Shown: positions 35,251 through 45,252, counted from the stretch's first letter. The stretch: 64,000 nt of DNA from SSF53 sp036170535 (GCA_036170535.1 JAVHPJ010000183.1:1-64000); one strand, 5' to 3'. The notes: a model not told the origin generated them from the letters alone. Made by a program: numbers and translations.

Positions 35251-36345
35251 TTACGCCGAACGTCCGCGTCGCAAGCGTTCGCGCACAAAGGCGCCAAGCG
35301 TCGTCAGTATCGTGAGCGGCAGCACGCCATAAAGCATCACATTCTGGAAGAGCGGCAAATCGGGATGATTCTCGCCTTTGAGAATCAAAAAAACCACATA
35401 GACTATATAATAGAAGAGAAACAGCGCGCCATCCCAGCGATACATCGTGTAGCCGGTGAGAAAAATCGGCAGAGTAAGCACGGCCGTAGCGATCATGATG
35501 GGAATGTCAAATACGAGCGCTTCCGGGTTTATGGCGACGCCCGAAGGCGAAAGCGCAGCCGACAGTCCTAATACGCAGAGAATGTTGAAGATGTTCGAGC
35601 CGATAACGTTGCCTACGGCAATGTCGCGTTCGCCGCGCACCGCGGCCAGAATCGAGGTGGCGACCTCCGGCAGCGAGGTGCCGGCCGCCACAATGGTCAC
35701 CGCGATCACGAACTCAGACAGTCCCGCCAGGCGCGCAAACACGATGGCGCCCTCGACCAGCCAGCGCGAACCAAGGCCGAGCGCAAGCAGACCGCCGACG
35801 ATCAGCGCAATTTGCACCGCAATGGCGGCGGCGCCGCGCGGCGCTTCCACGTCGCCAAATTCGCCGGAGTATTCGGCCTGTACGGCTTTTGATTCCTGGC
35901 GACTCTGGCGAATTGCAAACACAGTATAAGCGACAATTCCCACAAACAAAAGCGCGCCTTCGATACGGCCGATGTTTCCCGTCCAGCCGAGAACCAGCAC
36001 GAGAATGGAAGCGCCGATCATAATCGGCACATCGACGCGCACGAGCTTTTGCGCCACGGCCAGCGGCGTAATGACGGCTGAGACTCCCAGGATGAACAAC
36101 AGATTAAAGATGTTCGACCCGACGACATTACCGAGCGCAATATCGGCCTGGCCTTTCAGGGCCGCCTGCACGCTGACCGCAAGTTCCGGACTGCTTGTGC
36201 CAAAGGCCACTACTGTAAGACCCACCACCAGCGGCGAAACGCCAAAGGCCAGCGCCAGCTTTGAAGCGCCGCGCACGAGCAGCTCGGCGCCCCCCACCAG
36301 CAGGACCAGGCCCAGAATGAACAATATGACTACCATCGGATCCAT
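35251..36345 (-). CDS. Na+/Ca2+ exchanger-type (CaCA) antiporter, copy 2
   Basis: This 364-residue protein is a clear paralogue of the gene downstream of it, with alpha repeats LVVGLTVVAFGTSSPELAVS / NVVGSNIFNLLFILG and FVIAVTIVAAGTSLPEVATS / NVIGSNIFNILCVLG. The second repeat has TIVAAGTS where copy 1 has TIVAIGTS. The two copies share the loop pattern (QAEY after the central linker), so they come from a tandem duplication. Both ion sites look intact, so both are probably active. Confidence 0.94.
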   Translation of the reverse strand: MDPMVVILFILGLVLLVGGAELLVRGASKLALAFGVSPLVVGLTVVAFGTSSPELAVSVQAALKGQADIALGNVVGSNIFNLLFILGVSAVITPLAVAQKLVRVDVPIMIGASILVLVLGWTGNIGRIEGALLFVGIVAYTVFAIRQSRQESKAVQAEYSGEFGDVEAPRGAAAIAVQIALIVGGLLALGLGSRWLVEGAIVFARLAGLSEFVIAVTIVAAGTSLPEVATSILAAVRGERDIAVGNVIGSNIFNILCVLGLSAALSPSGVAINPEALVFDIPIMIATAVLTLPIFLTGYTMYRWDGALFLFYYIVYVVFLILKGENHPDLPLFQNVMLYGVLPLTILTTLGAFVRERLRRGRSA

Positions 36346-36411
36346 TTACTGTTTTCTCGCTTATTCAAAGAAGTTTAATAAGATCGGCGGGTTGCTATCT
36401 TGCGGCGCAAT

Positions 36412-38250
36412 TCAGAACAAGCCATGCAGCGGCCCGCCCGGCGCGGCCAATTGATCGACGCGGCGCGTAACTGCGGGATCCTCCACGAGCGGCGGGGCAT
36501 GAAAGGGCTTACGCCGCGCATCAATGAGTAAAGGACCGGTGCAACCCCAGTGTTTATGATCGATAAATTCGCCCGCGCCATAGACGTCGTGGGACGGGTT
36601 CGAACGGGTAAACGTAGTCCACAAGAAATTATTTAATGTGCGCGCGCTGAACTCGCAGTCGTCGCAGACTACAAACAGCGGCGACTGCTTGAGGCGGGCC
36701 GCCTGTCCGGCCAGCTGAGCCGCCAGCCGCCGCATTTCCGCTTGTGCGGCGGCGGCGCGGACATAGCGCGGACCGCGCACGACAACCACGCCCGGCAGGG
36801 CGAGCCGCGCGTCGCGAAACCCGGACGCCAGGCGCAGGCGCGCCGGCAATTCGCGCGCAAGTTTGCGCAGGGGCGGACCGGCGGCCGCCAGGACCAGTTT
36901 GGAGCCTTCGTTCAAACCGGTTCCGCTGTAGTCGAGCGTGTCGATTGTGGTGCGCGTCTGAAAGTGCAGATCGCGCGTGAAGTCGATGCGCTCCAGCAAA
37001 TGCGCGAGGAACTCGTCGATGTGATGCAGGTCCAGGTCCGGCGCGTCCTCGCCGGCTACAATCATCAGGTACTTCGCAAGACTGGCCTGGTTAAAGCCGA
37101 GCAAGGCGTTGGCGATGGTAAGTATCTCCATGGGTCGTCGCGTCGGATTGTACGGCGTGTAGCGCTCGCTGCCAATTGCGAGCAGCAAGGGGTGCACTCC
37201 GGCCGCGTCGACTGCGTGCCTCGCACGCAACCCGGGAATCGAAACCGGCGCCATCGGACTCGCCAGTTCGTGAATCAGCTGACCGAACACCGTATCTTCC
37301 TGGGGCGGCCGCCCCACGACCGTAAAGGGCCAGATCGCGTCTTTGCGATGGTAGACGGTTTCCACGCGCAGCACGGGAAACTCATGCGCAAGCGAGTAGT
37401 AGCCCAGGTGATCGCCAAAGGGCCCCTCCCGCTTGAGTTCCGACGCCACAGTGCCGGTGATCACAAAATCCGCATCAAGCGAAACCATATGCCCGCTTTG
37501 CGTCCGGTGATACCGAAAGTTGCGGCCGGCCAGCGCGCCGGCGAAGGCCAGCTCGGGCAGTCCCTCCGGCAAGGGCATCACCGCGGCAAACGCGTGCGCC
37601 GGCGGACCGCCCACGAACACGCTCACGCGAAACGGTTCGCCGCGCGCCAGACTCCGTGCATGGTGCACGCCAATGCCGCGATGAATCTGATAGTGCAGCC
37701 CAATTTCCCGATCGGCAACATAGTCGTTGCCGGAGAGCTGAACGCGATACATTCCGAGATTCGACTGCAAGGGTCCGGGCTTATCGGGATTGTCGGAGTA
37801 GACCTGCGGCAGGGTGACAAAAGCTCCGCCGTCGCGCGGCCAGGACACGATTTGAGGCAAATCGGTAATGCGACATTGACCGTACAGCGCCGGACGCAGG
37901 AGGCCCGGCAGGGGCGGCGCCTTGAGGGCCGCACCAAAAGCGCGCAGCCCGCTTAAGGGCGCTCGCACGGCGCTCGCCGGATCCGCCTTGAGTCCGATCA
38001 ACGACTGTACGGCGCGAAACTCGCGTCGAAAGATAAAGCGCGCGCGTTCGAGCGTTCCGTAGAGATTCGAGACTGCGGGGAAGCGACTGCCCCGCACGCG
38101 CTCAAACAGCAGAGCCGGACCGCCCGCCGCGTAAACGCGGCGTTGAATCTCCGCCATTTCAAGATGCGGATCAATCTCCGCCGTAATCCGATGGAGCCGA
38201 CCGTTGCGTTCCAGATCGCGCACGCAGGCGGCTAAACTTTTGTATCCCAT
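36412..38250 (-). CDS. UbiD-family prenylated-FMN decarboxylase, long form
   Basis: This 612-residue protein matches the UbiD family from its N-terminus (LRDLERNGRL-like RDLERNGRLHRI, EIDPHLEMAEIQRRV) through the conserved centre (ALAGRNFRYHRTQSGHMVSLDADFVITGTV, then GPFGDHLGYYS). It is longer than E. coli UbiD (about 500 residues), like the forms found in several non-proteobacterial phyla. UbiD enzymes use prenylated FMN made by UbiX to decarboxylate aromatic or alpha,beta-unsaturated acids, in ubiquinone or menaquinone synthesis or in degradation. No ubiX gene is in the window. The substrate is not determined. Confidence 0.9.
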   Translation of the reverse strand: MGYKSLAACVRDLERNGRLHRITAEIDPHLEMAEIQRRVYAAGGPALLFERVRGSRFPAVSNLYGTLERARFIFRREFRAVQSLIGLKADPASAVRAPLSGLRAFGAALKAPPLPGLLRPALYGQCRITDLPQIVSWPRDGGAFVTLPQVYSDNPDKPGPLQSNLGMYRVQLSGNDYVADREIGLHYQIHRGIGVHHARSLARGEPFRVSVFVGGPPAHAFAAVMPLPEGLPELAFAGALAGRNFRYHRTQSGHMVSLDADFVITGTVASELKREGPFGDHLGYYSLAHEFPVLRVETVYHRKDAIWPFTVVGRPPQEDTVFGQLIHELASPMAPVSIPGLRARHAVDAAGVHPLLLAIGSERYTPYNPTRRPMEILTIANALLGFNQASLAKYLMIVAGEDAPDLDLHHIDEFLAHLLERIDFTRDLHFQTRTTIDTLDYSGTGLNEGSKLVLAAAGPPLRKLARELPARLRLASGFRDARLALPGVVVVRGPRYVRAAAAQAEMRRLAAQLAGQAARLKQSPLFVVCDDCEFSARTLNNFLWTTFTRSNPSHDVYGAGEFIDHKHWGCTGPLLIDARRKPFHAPPLVEDPAVTRRVDQLAAPGGPLHGLF

Positions 38251-38351
38251 GCCATCCAGAGCGCGAACGCTCGCAGCAAAATAAGCCCGGGCGCCTGGCT
38301 CGTCGCGCGAGAAAAGGCGGCCAGTGCGACTTTTGCCGATTATCTTTCAGG

Positions 38352-39104
38352 ATGATTCGCACGGAAAACCTCGGCCGCGACTACGGCGCCGGCAACGCGC
38401 GCCTGACGGTTCTCAATGACGTCAATATCTCCATCGCCGACCGCGAGTTCGTCGCCATCACCGGCCCCTCGGGCAGCGGCAAATCCACCCTGCTCGGCCT
38501 GCTCGCCGGACTGGATCGGCCCACGCGCGGGCGCATTTACGTCGACGACGCCGAACTCACCGCCCTGGGCGAAGATGAACTGTCGGCGTTTCGCGGCCGG
38601 CGCATGGGCTTTGTGTTTCAGAGCTTTCAATTGATTCAAACGCTCACCGCCCTGGAAAATGTGCGCGCCCCGGCGGAACTGATGAACGATCCGAACGCCG
38701 CCGCGCGTGCCGAAGAGCTGCTGCAACGCGTGGGTTTGCAGGACCGCATGTCGCATTATCCCGCGCAGTTGTCCGGCGGCGAGATGCAGCGCGTCGCCAT
38801 CGCGCGCGCCTGCATACGCAATCCGTCGATTCTTTTCGCCGACGAGCCGACCGGGAACCTCGACTCGGCCAACGGCGAGCGCATCATTCAGCTTTTGCTG
38901 GAACTCTCCGGCGCCACCACCCTGGTGCTCGTAACGCACAATCCGGAGCTGGCGGCGCTGGCCGCGCGCGACATTCGCCTGCGCGACGGTCGCATTGATC
39001 GCATTGTGCCCGGTCGGGGTCGGGGTCGCGCGCACACGGCCGCATCGAACGGAAAAAAGACAGCCGCGCGGAAAACGGCCCTCGCGCCCCGCGCCAAACG
39101 CTGA
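38352..39104 (+). CDS. ABC transporter ATPase, YbbA/LolD-like
   Basis: This 250-residue ATPase has Walker A GPSGSGKST near residue 38, the Q-loop FVFQSFQLIQTLTALENV, signature LSGGEMQRVAIARA, Walker B ILFADEPTGNLD and a switch His in LVTHNPE. It belongs to the MacB/LolD/YbbA group. A basic Lys/Arg-rich tail of about 30 residues is an oddity. The permease gene follows after 20 nt. A TesA-like gene beyond it makes the YbbA identity likely. Confidence 0.92.
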   Translation: MIRTENLGRDYGAGNARLTVLNDVNISIADREFVAITGPSGSGKSTLLGLLAGLDRPTRGRIYVDDAELTALGEDELSAFRGRRMGFVFQSFQLIQTLTALENVRAPAELMNDPNAAARAEELLQRVGLQDRMSHYPAQLSGGEMQRVAIARACIRNPSILFADEPTGNLDSANGERIIQLLLELSGATTLVLVTHNPELAALAARDIRLRDGRIDRIVPGRGRGRAHTAASNGKKTAARKTALAPRAKR

Positions 39105-39124
39105 TTCAGCAAACGCACGCCGAC

Positions 39125-41701
39125 ATGAACTGGAAAACCGCCCTTCGCTTCGCTCTCGCCGAAACCCGTCGCTCCGGGGGGCGACTGTACTTCTGCATCT
39201 TCGCCGTAGCCCTGGGCGTCGCCGCCGTCACCGCGGTGCGCACGGCCACGCAAAGCCTGGAACGCAGCATCGAACGGCAGTCGCGCCAGTTGATGGGCGC
39301 GGACTTGAAGCTCGAAGCCAACGAACGCCTGGACTCCGGCGCCGGTGCGGAGCTGACGGCCAGTTTGCGCGCCGCCGGCGCGCGCGAAGCCGAGCTGGTG
39401 GAATTTTATTCCATGCTTTTGACCCAATCTTCGGACGGCGCCGCCGGACGCTCGCGCCTCGCGCGAGTGCGCGCCGTAGGCGCCGCTTTCCCGTTTTATG
39501 GAGCGATCGAAACGGTTCCGCCTGGCGTCTGGAGTCGGCTCGCGCAAGGCGAAGCGGCGCTTATCGCCGATCCGGCGCTCGCCGTACAACTGCAGCTGAG
39601 TCCCGGACAGCGCGTGCGCCTGGGCGAACGCGAGTTCATCTACCGCGGATCGTTTGTAAAAAAACCCGGCGCGCCGGCTTCCGGGTTCGGGTACGCGCCC
39701 GCCGTGTACATTGCACGCAGCCAATTGGAAGCCACCGGACTGGTGCAGACCGGCAGTCGCATTCGCTGGAGTCGTCTCTTCCAGACGCCGCCGGATTTCG
39801 ACGTCGCCGCCTGGAAAGAAGCGAACTGGAACCGCGCCTCCAACGCCTATATTCAAATCGAATCCTACCGCGAGGCGGCCGCCGGCCTGCAGCGCTTTCT
39901 GAATCGGCTCGCCGGCTTTCTTTCGATCACAGGACTTATCACGCTGCTTTTGGGCGGACTCGGCATTGGCGCGGCCCTGACAGTGTTTATCAAAGAACGC
40001 CTGGACCATGCCGCAATTTACCGCAGCCTGGGCGCAAGCGCAGGCGACGTATTTCGCATCTACTTTTTACTGGCAATGCTCCTGGGCGGCGCGGGCAGCC
40101 TGCTCGGTCTTTTGCCGGGCGCGTTGTTTTCTTATGCGCTCAAGGCCGTCGCCGACACGGATCTGGTGCAAAACCTGCTGCCGATTGAGCTGACGATTGA
40201 GTTTTCGTGGCGGGCGTGCTTTGAAGGCGGGGCGGCCGGACTCGTCGCAACATTGCTATTTACCCTGCTCCCGGTATATCGCATTCGCCGCGCCTCGCCG
40301 TTGCGCGTGCTGCGCAAGTCCGACGAGGACGCGCCGCTTAACTTTCGCGATTACGCTTTTTACACGGCCGTGGGGCTGGCCACGGTTGCGTTTGTGCTCT
40401 TAATCACCAGTGCGCAAACCGGCAGCTTTGTCGCCGCTTTCTGGTTCACGCTGGCTATCGCCGGCGCGGCGGCGGCCCTCGGCGGCCTGGCGATCGGCAT
40501 TATGCGCGGAGTACGCTTCATCCTGCCGAGGATCGGCAACTATCATTTGCGGCAGGGCGCGGCGAATCTGTATCGTCCGGGCAACCAAACCCTCTCGGCC
40601 GTTTCGGCCGTCGGACTGGGCGTGTTGCTTTTGGGCGCAGTTTTTATTCTGGAAGCGTCGCTGCAGGGCGAAATTGCCATTAACCAGCGCAGCGATACGG
40701 CGAACGTATTCATTCTGGATATTCAGCCGGAGCAGAAAGCCGAGCTGGAGACCCTGCTTGGCGCCGACGCGGGGCTGGGCGATATCGAGTTCGCGCCCAT
40801 TGTGACGGCGCGGCTCAAGGCGATTAACGGCGCGGCTATCGAACCCGCCAATATCGAACGCGACGCCGTGCAACGAACGTGGCAGGACAATGCGCGCACG
40901 CGCGAATATATGTTATCGTATCGCGCTCACACGGTGCCCTGGGAACGCGTAACCGCCGGCCGCTTCTGGAATGGGACGCCGGCCGCGCAGGAAGTTTCCG
41001 TTACGGAGGATTGGGCCGAGACCTTAAACGTCGACCTTACAGACCAGGTGACCTTTGACATCCAGGGCCTCCCGCTTACGGCAAAAATCACCAGTCTGCG
41101 CGAAGCGGATTGGTCCAGCATGCGTCCTAACACCATGGTCCTGTTTTCGCCGGGCTTGATCGAAGCGGCGCCGCACACGTTTGTCGCCAGCCTGCGCGTC
41201 AAACAGCCCGAGCGCATTCCGCTATTACAGGACAGAATCGCGGCGCGTTTCTCTAACGTCAGCATTATCGATCTTACGGAAGCTGTGGGGCAGCTCGGCG
41301 CGATACTCGGCAGTGTTTCGGCGGTGATTCGCTTTCTGGCCGCGCTCACCATCATCAACGGCATCGTTATTCTGGCGGGCGCAATTTCAGCCGGACGTTT
41401 TGCGCGTCTGCGCGAGGCGATGCTGTTAAAGGTGCTGGGCGCTTCCCGCGCGGATCTCAATCGCATCCTGCTCGCCGAATACGGCCTGCTCGCAATATTC
41501 GGCGTGGCCGCGGGTCTGGCGCTCGCCCTGCTGGCCACGCAGCCGCTGCTGACGTTCGTGTTCCGCACCCCCGCCGCCATCCCCGCGCTCGCAATCGGGC
41601 TGACGGCCGCCGGCGTCGTGATCCTGAATACGGCGATCGGCTTTTTTATCAGTCGCGACGTGGCGCGCGCGCGACCGCTGAGCGTGCTGCGCGAGGAGTA
41701 G
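39125..41701 (+). CDS. FtsX-like ABC permease, YbbP-like
   Basis: This 858-residue permease has one N-terminal helix, a large periplasmic domain, and groups of membrane helices near residues 260-400 and 430-510, and again at 720-850. The two FtsX-type segments (ITLLLGGLGIGAALTVFIKERLDHAAIYRSLGAS and the equivalent RFARLREAMLLKVLGASRAD) carry the coupling-helix pattern. It matches the length and layout of YbbP (about 800 residues). With the YbbA-type ATPase it may remove or move lipids or lipoproteins at the inner membrane; the substrate is not known. Confidence 0.9.
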   Translation: MNWKTALRFALAETRRSGGRLYFCIFAVALGVAAVTAVRTATQSLERSIERQSRQLMGADLKLEANERLDSGAGAELTASLRAAGAREAELVEFYSMLLTQSSDGAAGRSRLARVRAVGAAFPFYGAIETVPPGVWSRLAQGEAALIADPALAVQLQLSPGQRVRLGEREFIYRGSFVKKPGAPASGFGYAPAVYIARSQLEATGLVQTGSRIRWSRLFQTPPDFDVAAWKEANWNRASNAYIQIESYREAAAGLQRFLNRLAGFLSITGLITLLLGGLGIGAALTVFIKERLDHAAIYRSLGASAGDVFRIYFLLAMLLGGAGSLLGLLPGALFSYALKAVADTDLVQNLLPIELTIEFSWRACFEGGAAGLVATLLFTLLPVYRIRRASPLRVLRKSDEDAPLNFRDYAFYTAVGLATVAFVLLITSAQTGSFVAAFWFTLAIAGAAAALGGLAIGIMRGVRFILPRIGNYHLRQGAANLYRPGNQTLSAVSAVGLGVLLLGAVFILEASLQGEIAINQRSDTANVFILDIQPEQKAELETLLGADAGLGDIEFAPIVTARLKAINGAAIEPANIERDAVQRTWQDNARTREYMLSYRAHTVPWERVTAGRFWNGTPAAQEVSVTEDWAETLNVDLTDQVTFDIQGLPLTAKITSLREADWSSMRPNTMVLFSPGLIEAAPHTFVASLRVKQPERIPLLQDRIAARFSNVSIIDLTEAVGQLGAILGSVSAVIRFLAALTIINGIVILAGAISAGRFARLREAMLLKVLGASRADLNRILLAEYGLLAIFGVAAGLALALLATQPLLTFVFRTPAAIPALAIGLTAAGVVILNTAIGFFISRDVARARPLSVLREE

Positions 41702-41713
41702 TCGACCGGCCGC

Positions 41714-42388
41714 TCAGAGCGCGGGCTGCAGCGCCTTCCAGATATTCTCCGCCATCAGACGCGCGCCTTCCGCCGTCGGGTGAATGCCGTCCGCTTGATT
41801 GAGCGCGGGCTTGCCCGCGATTCCGGCCAGCGGAAAGGGCAAAAGCGTGATGCGTTCCGCGCGCGCAACCGCGCCAAAGACCTTTTCATAGTCGCCGGCG
41901 TACCGCGGACCCATGTTCGGGAAGGTGTACATCTGAAACAGAAAGATCTTCATTTCGGCATCGTAGGCGCGCGCCCGGCGCACGATCTCGCGCAGATTCT
42001 TTTCAAGATCCGCAAGCGGCAGGCCGCGAATGGCATCGTTGGAACCAAGCCCAATCACCAGAACCTTTACGCCCGTCTCCGGTCGCAGATACCAGGCCAG
42101 GCGCGACAGGCCGCCGGCGGAGGTGTCGCCGGAGCGGCCGCCGTTGATGACGCTGTAATTCATGCCGGCGGCGGCGATCTTTTGTTCGATCAGAGCGGGA
42201 GGACTCTGGCTCAACTCTAAACGGTATCCGGCGGTGAGGCTATCGCCCAGAAATAGTATGGCGGGCTTTGCAGGCGGCGCGGCGGACACGGGTTGGTTGG
42301 CCTCCTCGCCCGCGTCGGAGCAGGCGCTCACAGAACAAGCGACGACAGCCGCCGCCAGCGCGAAACATATTCTGCGTCTTAACTTCAC
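41714..42388 (-). CDS. TesA-like SGNH hydrolase lipoprotein
   Basis: This 224-residue protein has a lipoprotein-type signal (AAAVVACSVSAC). All SGNH blocks are present: nucleophile LFLGDSLTAGY (Ser about 50), INGGRSGDTSAGG, LGSNDAIRG and DGIHPT with the catalytic His. It resembles TesA, a periplasmic esterase, thioesterase and lysophospholipase. In E. coli tesA is divergent from ybbA-ybbP; here it is convergent with the permease and 12 nt from it. The linkage supports a shared lipid role. Confidence 0.9.
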   Translation of the reverse strand: MKLRRRICFALAAAVVACSVSACSDAGEEANQPVSAAPPAKPAILFLGDSLTAGYRLELSQSPPALIEQKIAAAGMNYSVINGGRSGDTSAGGLSRLAWYLRPETGVKVLVIGLGSNDAIRGLPLADLEKNLREIVRRARAYDAEMKIFLFQMYTFPNMGPRYAGDYEKVFGAVARAERITLLPFPLAGIAGKPALNQADGIHPTAEGARLMAENIWKALQPAL

Positions 42389-42420
42389 CGGGACAGAATA
42401 GGACCGCGCGCGGCGAACGT

Positions 42421-43380
42421 CTATCTCGATTCCGCTCCGCTGCGCTCGTTCAGCACGCGCGTCAGTCGATCGGGATAGTCGCTCATGATGCCGTCCGCGC
42501 CATTGTCCAGCAAGCGCCGCATATCCGATTCCTCGTTCACCGTCCAGTAGTGCGTTTGCAAACCGTATTCGCGCTGCGCATAGGCGATAAAGTCCGCGCC
42601 GGAAAGATCGATTCCAAAAAAAGGCTGCGCTGGCAACTGCAGGAGATCATAGGTCGGGTTGCAACGGATCCCGCTGAGAAAACAGGCGTACAGCCGCGTC
42701 GTTTCCCCCATGGAGGCGCTGGTCGCTATCCGCCCGCCGCTCGCTTCGCGAAAACGCGCAATCGCCTCCGTTTTGACGGCGGCGACAATCACGCGATCGG
42801 CGCTCCCGGCGGACTCGATCACGCGCACAAGATCGTTCTCAATCGGCGGTTCGTTTTGTTTGATCTCGATATTTACCCGTCGATCCGGAAACCGGGCGAA
42901 AACCTCGGCGAGAGTCGGCACGCGCAGATTCGCAGCGCGAAAACGTTGCACTTCCTCGGCCGGAATACAGCTGGATTGAAACGCCCCCGCCGCGTTTACC
43001 TTTTGCAGCTCCGCATACGTGAGATGGCGCACATCCGCTTCAATGCCGGTCGTGCGCGCCAGGGAGTCGTCGTGCAGAACGACGATGACGCCGTCGCGCG
43101 TCTTATGCACGTCAAGCTCGAGCCAGTCTGCGCCCTGTTGCACGGCCAGCTCAAAGGCTGCGAGCGTATTCTCCGGCGCGCATGCCGAGGCGCCGCGATG
43201 CGCCATGTTCGCCGGGCGCGCTCCGGGCGCAAGCGCCGCGCGCTCCGGACGCGGCGCGGCGGGCGCTGACTCTAACCAGAAAAATGAGCTCGCGCCCGCT
43301 GTGACTGCGACCAGCGCCAGGAAGCCGAATCCGAGTCGGCGCGCGCGCCCTTGCGGCGTTTGATGGGTCTGTTCGTTCAT
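42421..43380 (-). CDS. glycerophosphodiester phosphodiesterase, membrane-anchored
   Basis: I use ATG 43380, which overlaps the ABC-F stop as ATGA; the frame is open to 43485 but that part shadows the ABC-F gene. The 319-residue product has a membrane anchor at about 17-34 and a GDPD TIM barrel after it. Motifs are NMAHRGASACAPENT, LELDVHKTRDGVIVVLHDDS (metal and catalytic residues) and a C-terminal GADGIMSDYPDRL. The enzyme cleaves glycerophosphodiesters from phospholipid turnover to glycerol-3-phosphate and an alcohol. The anchor places it at the outer face of the inner membrane. Confidence 0.92.
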   Translation of the reverse strand: MNEQTHQTPQGRARRLGFGFLALVAVTAGASSFFWLESAPAAPRPERAALAPGARPANMAHRGASACAPENTLAAFELAVQQGADWLELDVHKTRDGVIVVLHDDSLARTTGIEADVRHLTYAELQKVNAAGAFQSSCIPAEEVQRFRAANLRVPTLAEVFARFPDRRVNIEIKQNEPPIENDLVRVIESAGSADRVIVAAVKTEAIARFREASGGRIATSASMGETTRLYACFLSGIRCNPTYDLLQLPAQPFFGIDLSGADFIAYAQREYGLQTHYWTVNEESDMRRLLDNGADGIMSDYPDRLTRVLNERSGAESR

Positions 43381-45194
43381 TTTCGTTCGCCTCCGCCGGC
43401 TGTTTGATCGCGCTCCGCGAGTTCCGACCAGCGCAGGAAGCGCGTTTCCAGGTCCCGCACGATGGTTTCCCGCCGGAGCCCCCAATCCGCAATCTCCTGC
43501 GGCGATCCGGTTCCCGCACTCAGGCGCGCTTCCAGTTCGCCCTGTTCCTTTTCAAGCGCGGCAATCTCGCGTTCGAGTTTATCGTACTCGCGCCGTTCCT
43601 TCTGACTGAGACCGGCCTTGCGCGCTTTCGCCGCGCCGGTCTCGCCGCTTCCGCCTGCATTTGCAATTCCCGGAGCGCCAGGGACGCCGGCCGGCGCAGC
43701 TTCGTCCGTGGTTTTGTTTTCCCGAAATTCCAGATACTCGCTGTAGTTTCCAGGGAAGGTTTCGATTTTTCCGTCGCCTTCCATAACAAACAACTGATCG
43801 ACGACGCGATCCATAAAATATCGATCATGGGAAACCACAACGAGACAGCCGCCGAAGTTCTGCAGGAAGCTCTCCAGCCGCGACAGGGTGTCAATGTCCA
43901 GATCGTTGGTTGGTTCGTCGAACACGAGAAAGTTCGGATCGCTCATGAGAATCGTGACGAGTTGCAGGCGCCGGCGCTCCCCGCCGGAGAGTCGCTCAAT
44001 CTGACCATATTGCATCCTTCCATCGAAACCGAAATAATCGAGCATCCAGGTCGCAGTCTTTTTTTCGTTTTCGCCGATTGTTACTGAGTCGCCGGCCGTT
44101 TGTTTTACGTAATCGAGCACGCGCGCCGCGCCCGGCAGATCGCGACTCTGCTGATCAAAATAGCCAAAACGCGTGTTCACGCCGACGACGACCTCGCCCG
44201 TATCGCTGGCGGTGCGATTGGTCAAAATATCCAGCAGGGTCGATTTGCCGACGCCGTTGGGGCCGGCCAGACCGATGCGCTCGGCGCGTTTGAAGAAATA
44301 GTTAAAACCTTCGAAGATTACCTGCTCGCCGTAGCGTTTGCTGATGTTTTTCGCTTCGAGGATTTTCTTGCCGAGCCGGCGGCCGCTGACGGAAAACTCA
44401 AACTGCGCGGGGTCGCCCAACTTCTCGCGATCGCGCACGGTTGCGTAACGATCAATGCGCGCCTTTTGTTTGGTGCCGCGCGCTTTGGGTTGCCGGCGCA
44501 GCCACTCCAGTTCGCGTTTAAGAAAACTCTCCGCCTTCGCTTCCGCTTTCGCGTGAGCCTCGTCGCGCGCGGCGCGCTCTTCCAGATACGCGGACCAGCT
44601 TCCGTCGAAAAAGAGCGCGCGGCCGCGATCCAGCTCAATCAGACGATCCACGACGCGATCCAGAAAGTAGCGATCATGAGTTACGAGCAACAACGCTTTA
44701 CGCCGTTTCTCCAGTTCGCGTTCCAGCCAGACGATCGAATCGATATCAAGGTGGTTGGTGGGTTCGTCGAGCAACAGCAATTCCGATTCCAGACCCAGGG
44801 CGCGGGCCAGCGCGATTTTTTTTTGCTGTCCGCCGGACATCGGCGCGACTTTCGCATCAAGATCAAAATGTCCCAGACGCCCGAGGTGCGCGCGAATGCG
44901 GGCTTCGGCGTCGTCGGGAACGCCGTCAAAGGCGGCGCTCTGCACGGTGGCGTCCGCGGCGAAGGCCGGCAACTGCGGCAGATAGGCGATGGACAGATCG
45001 CGCTGCAGGGTGACCTGGCCTCCGTCCGGCGTGTCCAGACCGGCGATCAGTCGCAGCAGGGTCGACTTGCCGGAGCCGTTCGCGCCAATCAGTCCCACGC
45101 GGTCGCCGGACTCCAGTCCGAAACTCAGATCGTTAAACAGAACGCGATCTCCCGCCGTTCGGGAAAGTCGCGCAATCGAAAGCAGAGTCGCCAC
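43377..45194 (-). CDS. uup: ABC-F family ATPase, Uup-like
   Basis: This 605-residue soluble protein has two ABC ATPase domains in one chain. The first has GANGSGKST and LLLDEPTNHLD; the second has GPNGVGKST, LSGGERRRLQL and VFDEPTNDLD. An Arg/Lys-rich linker lies between them, and the C-terminus is a coiled coil (about 530-600), which is characteristic of Uup rather than EttA. ABC-F proteins act on the ribosome or on DNA-processing intermediates. It is followed by the GDPD gene with a 4-nt overlap. Confidence 0.92.
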   Translation of the reverse strand: MATLLSIARLSRTAGDRVLFNDLSFGLESGDRVGLIGANGSGKSTLLRLIAGLDTPDGGQVTLQRDLSIAYLPQLPAFAADATVQSAAFDGVPDDAEARIRAHLGRLGHFDLDAKVAPMSGGQQKKIALARALGLESELLLLDEPTNHLDIDSIVWLERELEKRRKALLLVTHDRYFLDRVVDRLIELDRGRALFFDGSWSAYLEERAARDEAHAKAEAKAESFLKRELEWLRRQPKARGTKQKARIDRYATVRDREKLGDPAQFEFSVSGRRLGKKILEAKNISKRYGEQVIFEGFNYFFKRAERIGLAGPNGVGKSTLLDILTNRTASDTGEVVVGVNTRFGYFDQQSRDLPGAARVLDYVKQTAGDSVTIGENEKKTATWMLDYFGFDGRMQYGQIERLSGGERRRLQLVTILMSDPNFLVFDEPTNDLDIDTLSRLESFLQNFGGCLVVVSHDRYFMDRVVDQLFVMEGDGKIETFPGNYSEYLEFRENKTTDEAAPAGVPGAPGIANAGGSGETGAAKARKAGLSQKERREYDKLEREIAALEKEQGELEARLSAGTGSPQEIADWGLRRETIVRDLETRFLRWSELAERDQTAGGGERK

Positions 45195-45214
45195 AATCTA
45201 CCTGGACCCCGAAA

Positions 45215-45252
45215 GGCCCCGCCCGGGCGTCGCAATTTTGTCCGGGCGGGCC
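45215..45252. promoter_or_regulatory. GC-rich hairpin in the uup/desaturase divergent gap
   Basis: GGCCCCGCCCGG (45215-45226) can pair with CCGGGCGGGCC (45242-45252) with one bulged C, around the loop GCGTCGCAATTTTGT. It lies about 110-145 nt upstream of the desaturase ATG and 20 nt upstream of the uup start. It could be a leader structure, for instance one that responds to temperature, or a protein site. The role is inference. Confidence 0.35.

Noticed and set aside
34112..36345. Tandem exchangers as a possible single gene split by a frameshift
   Set aside because: Each copy has its own start, stop and both alpha repeats, so these are two full paralogues.
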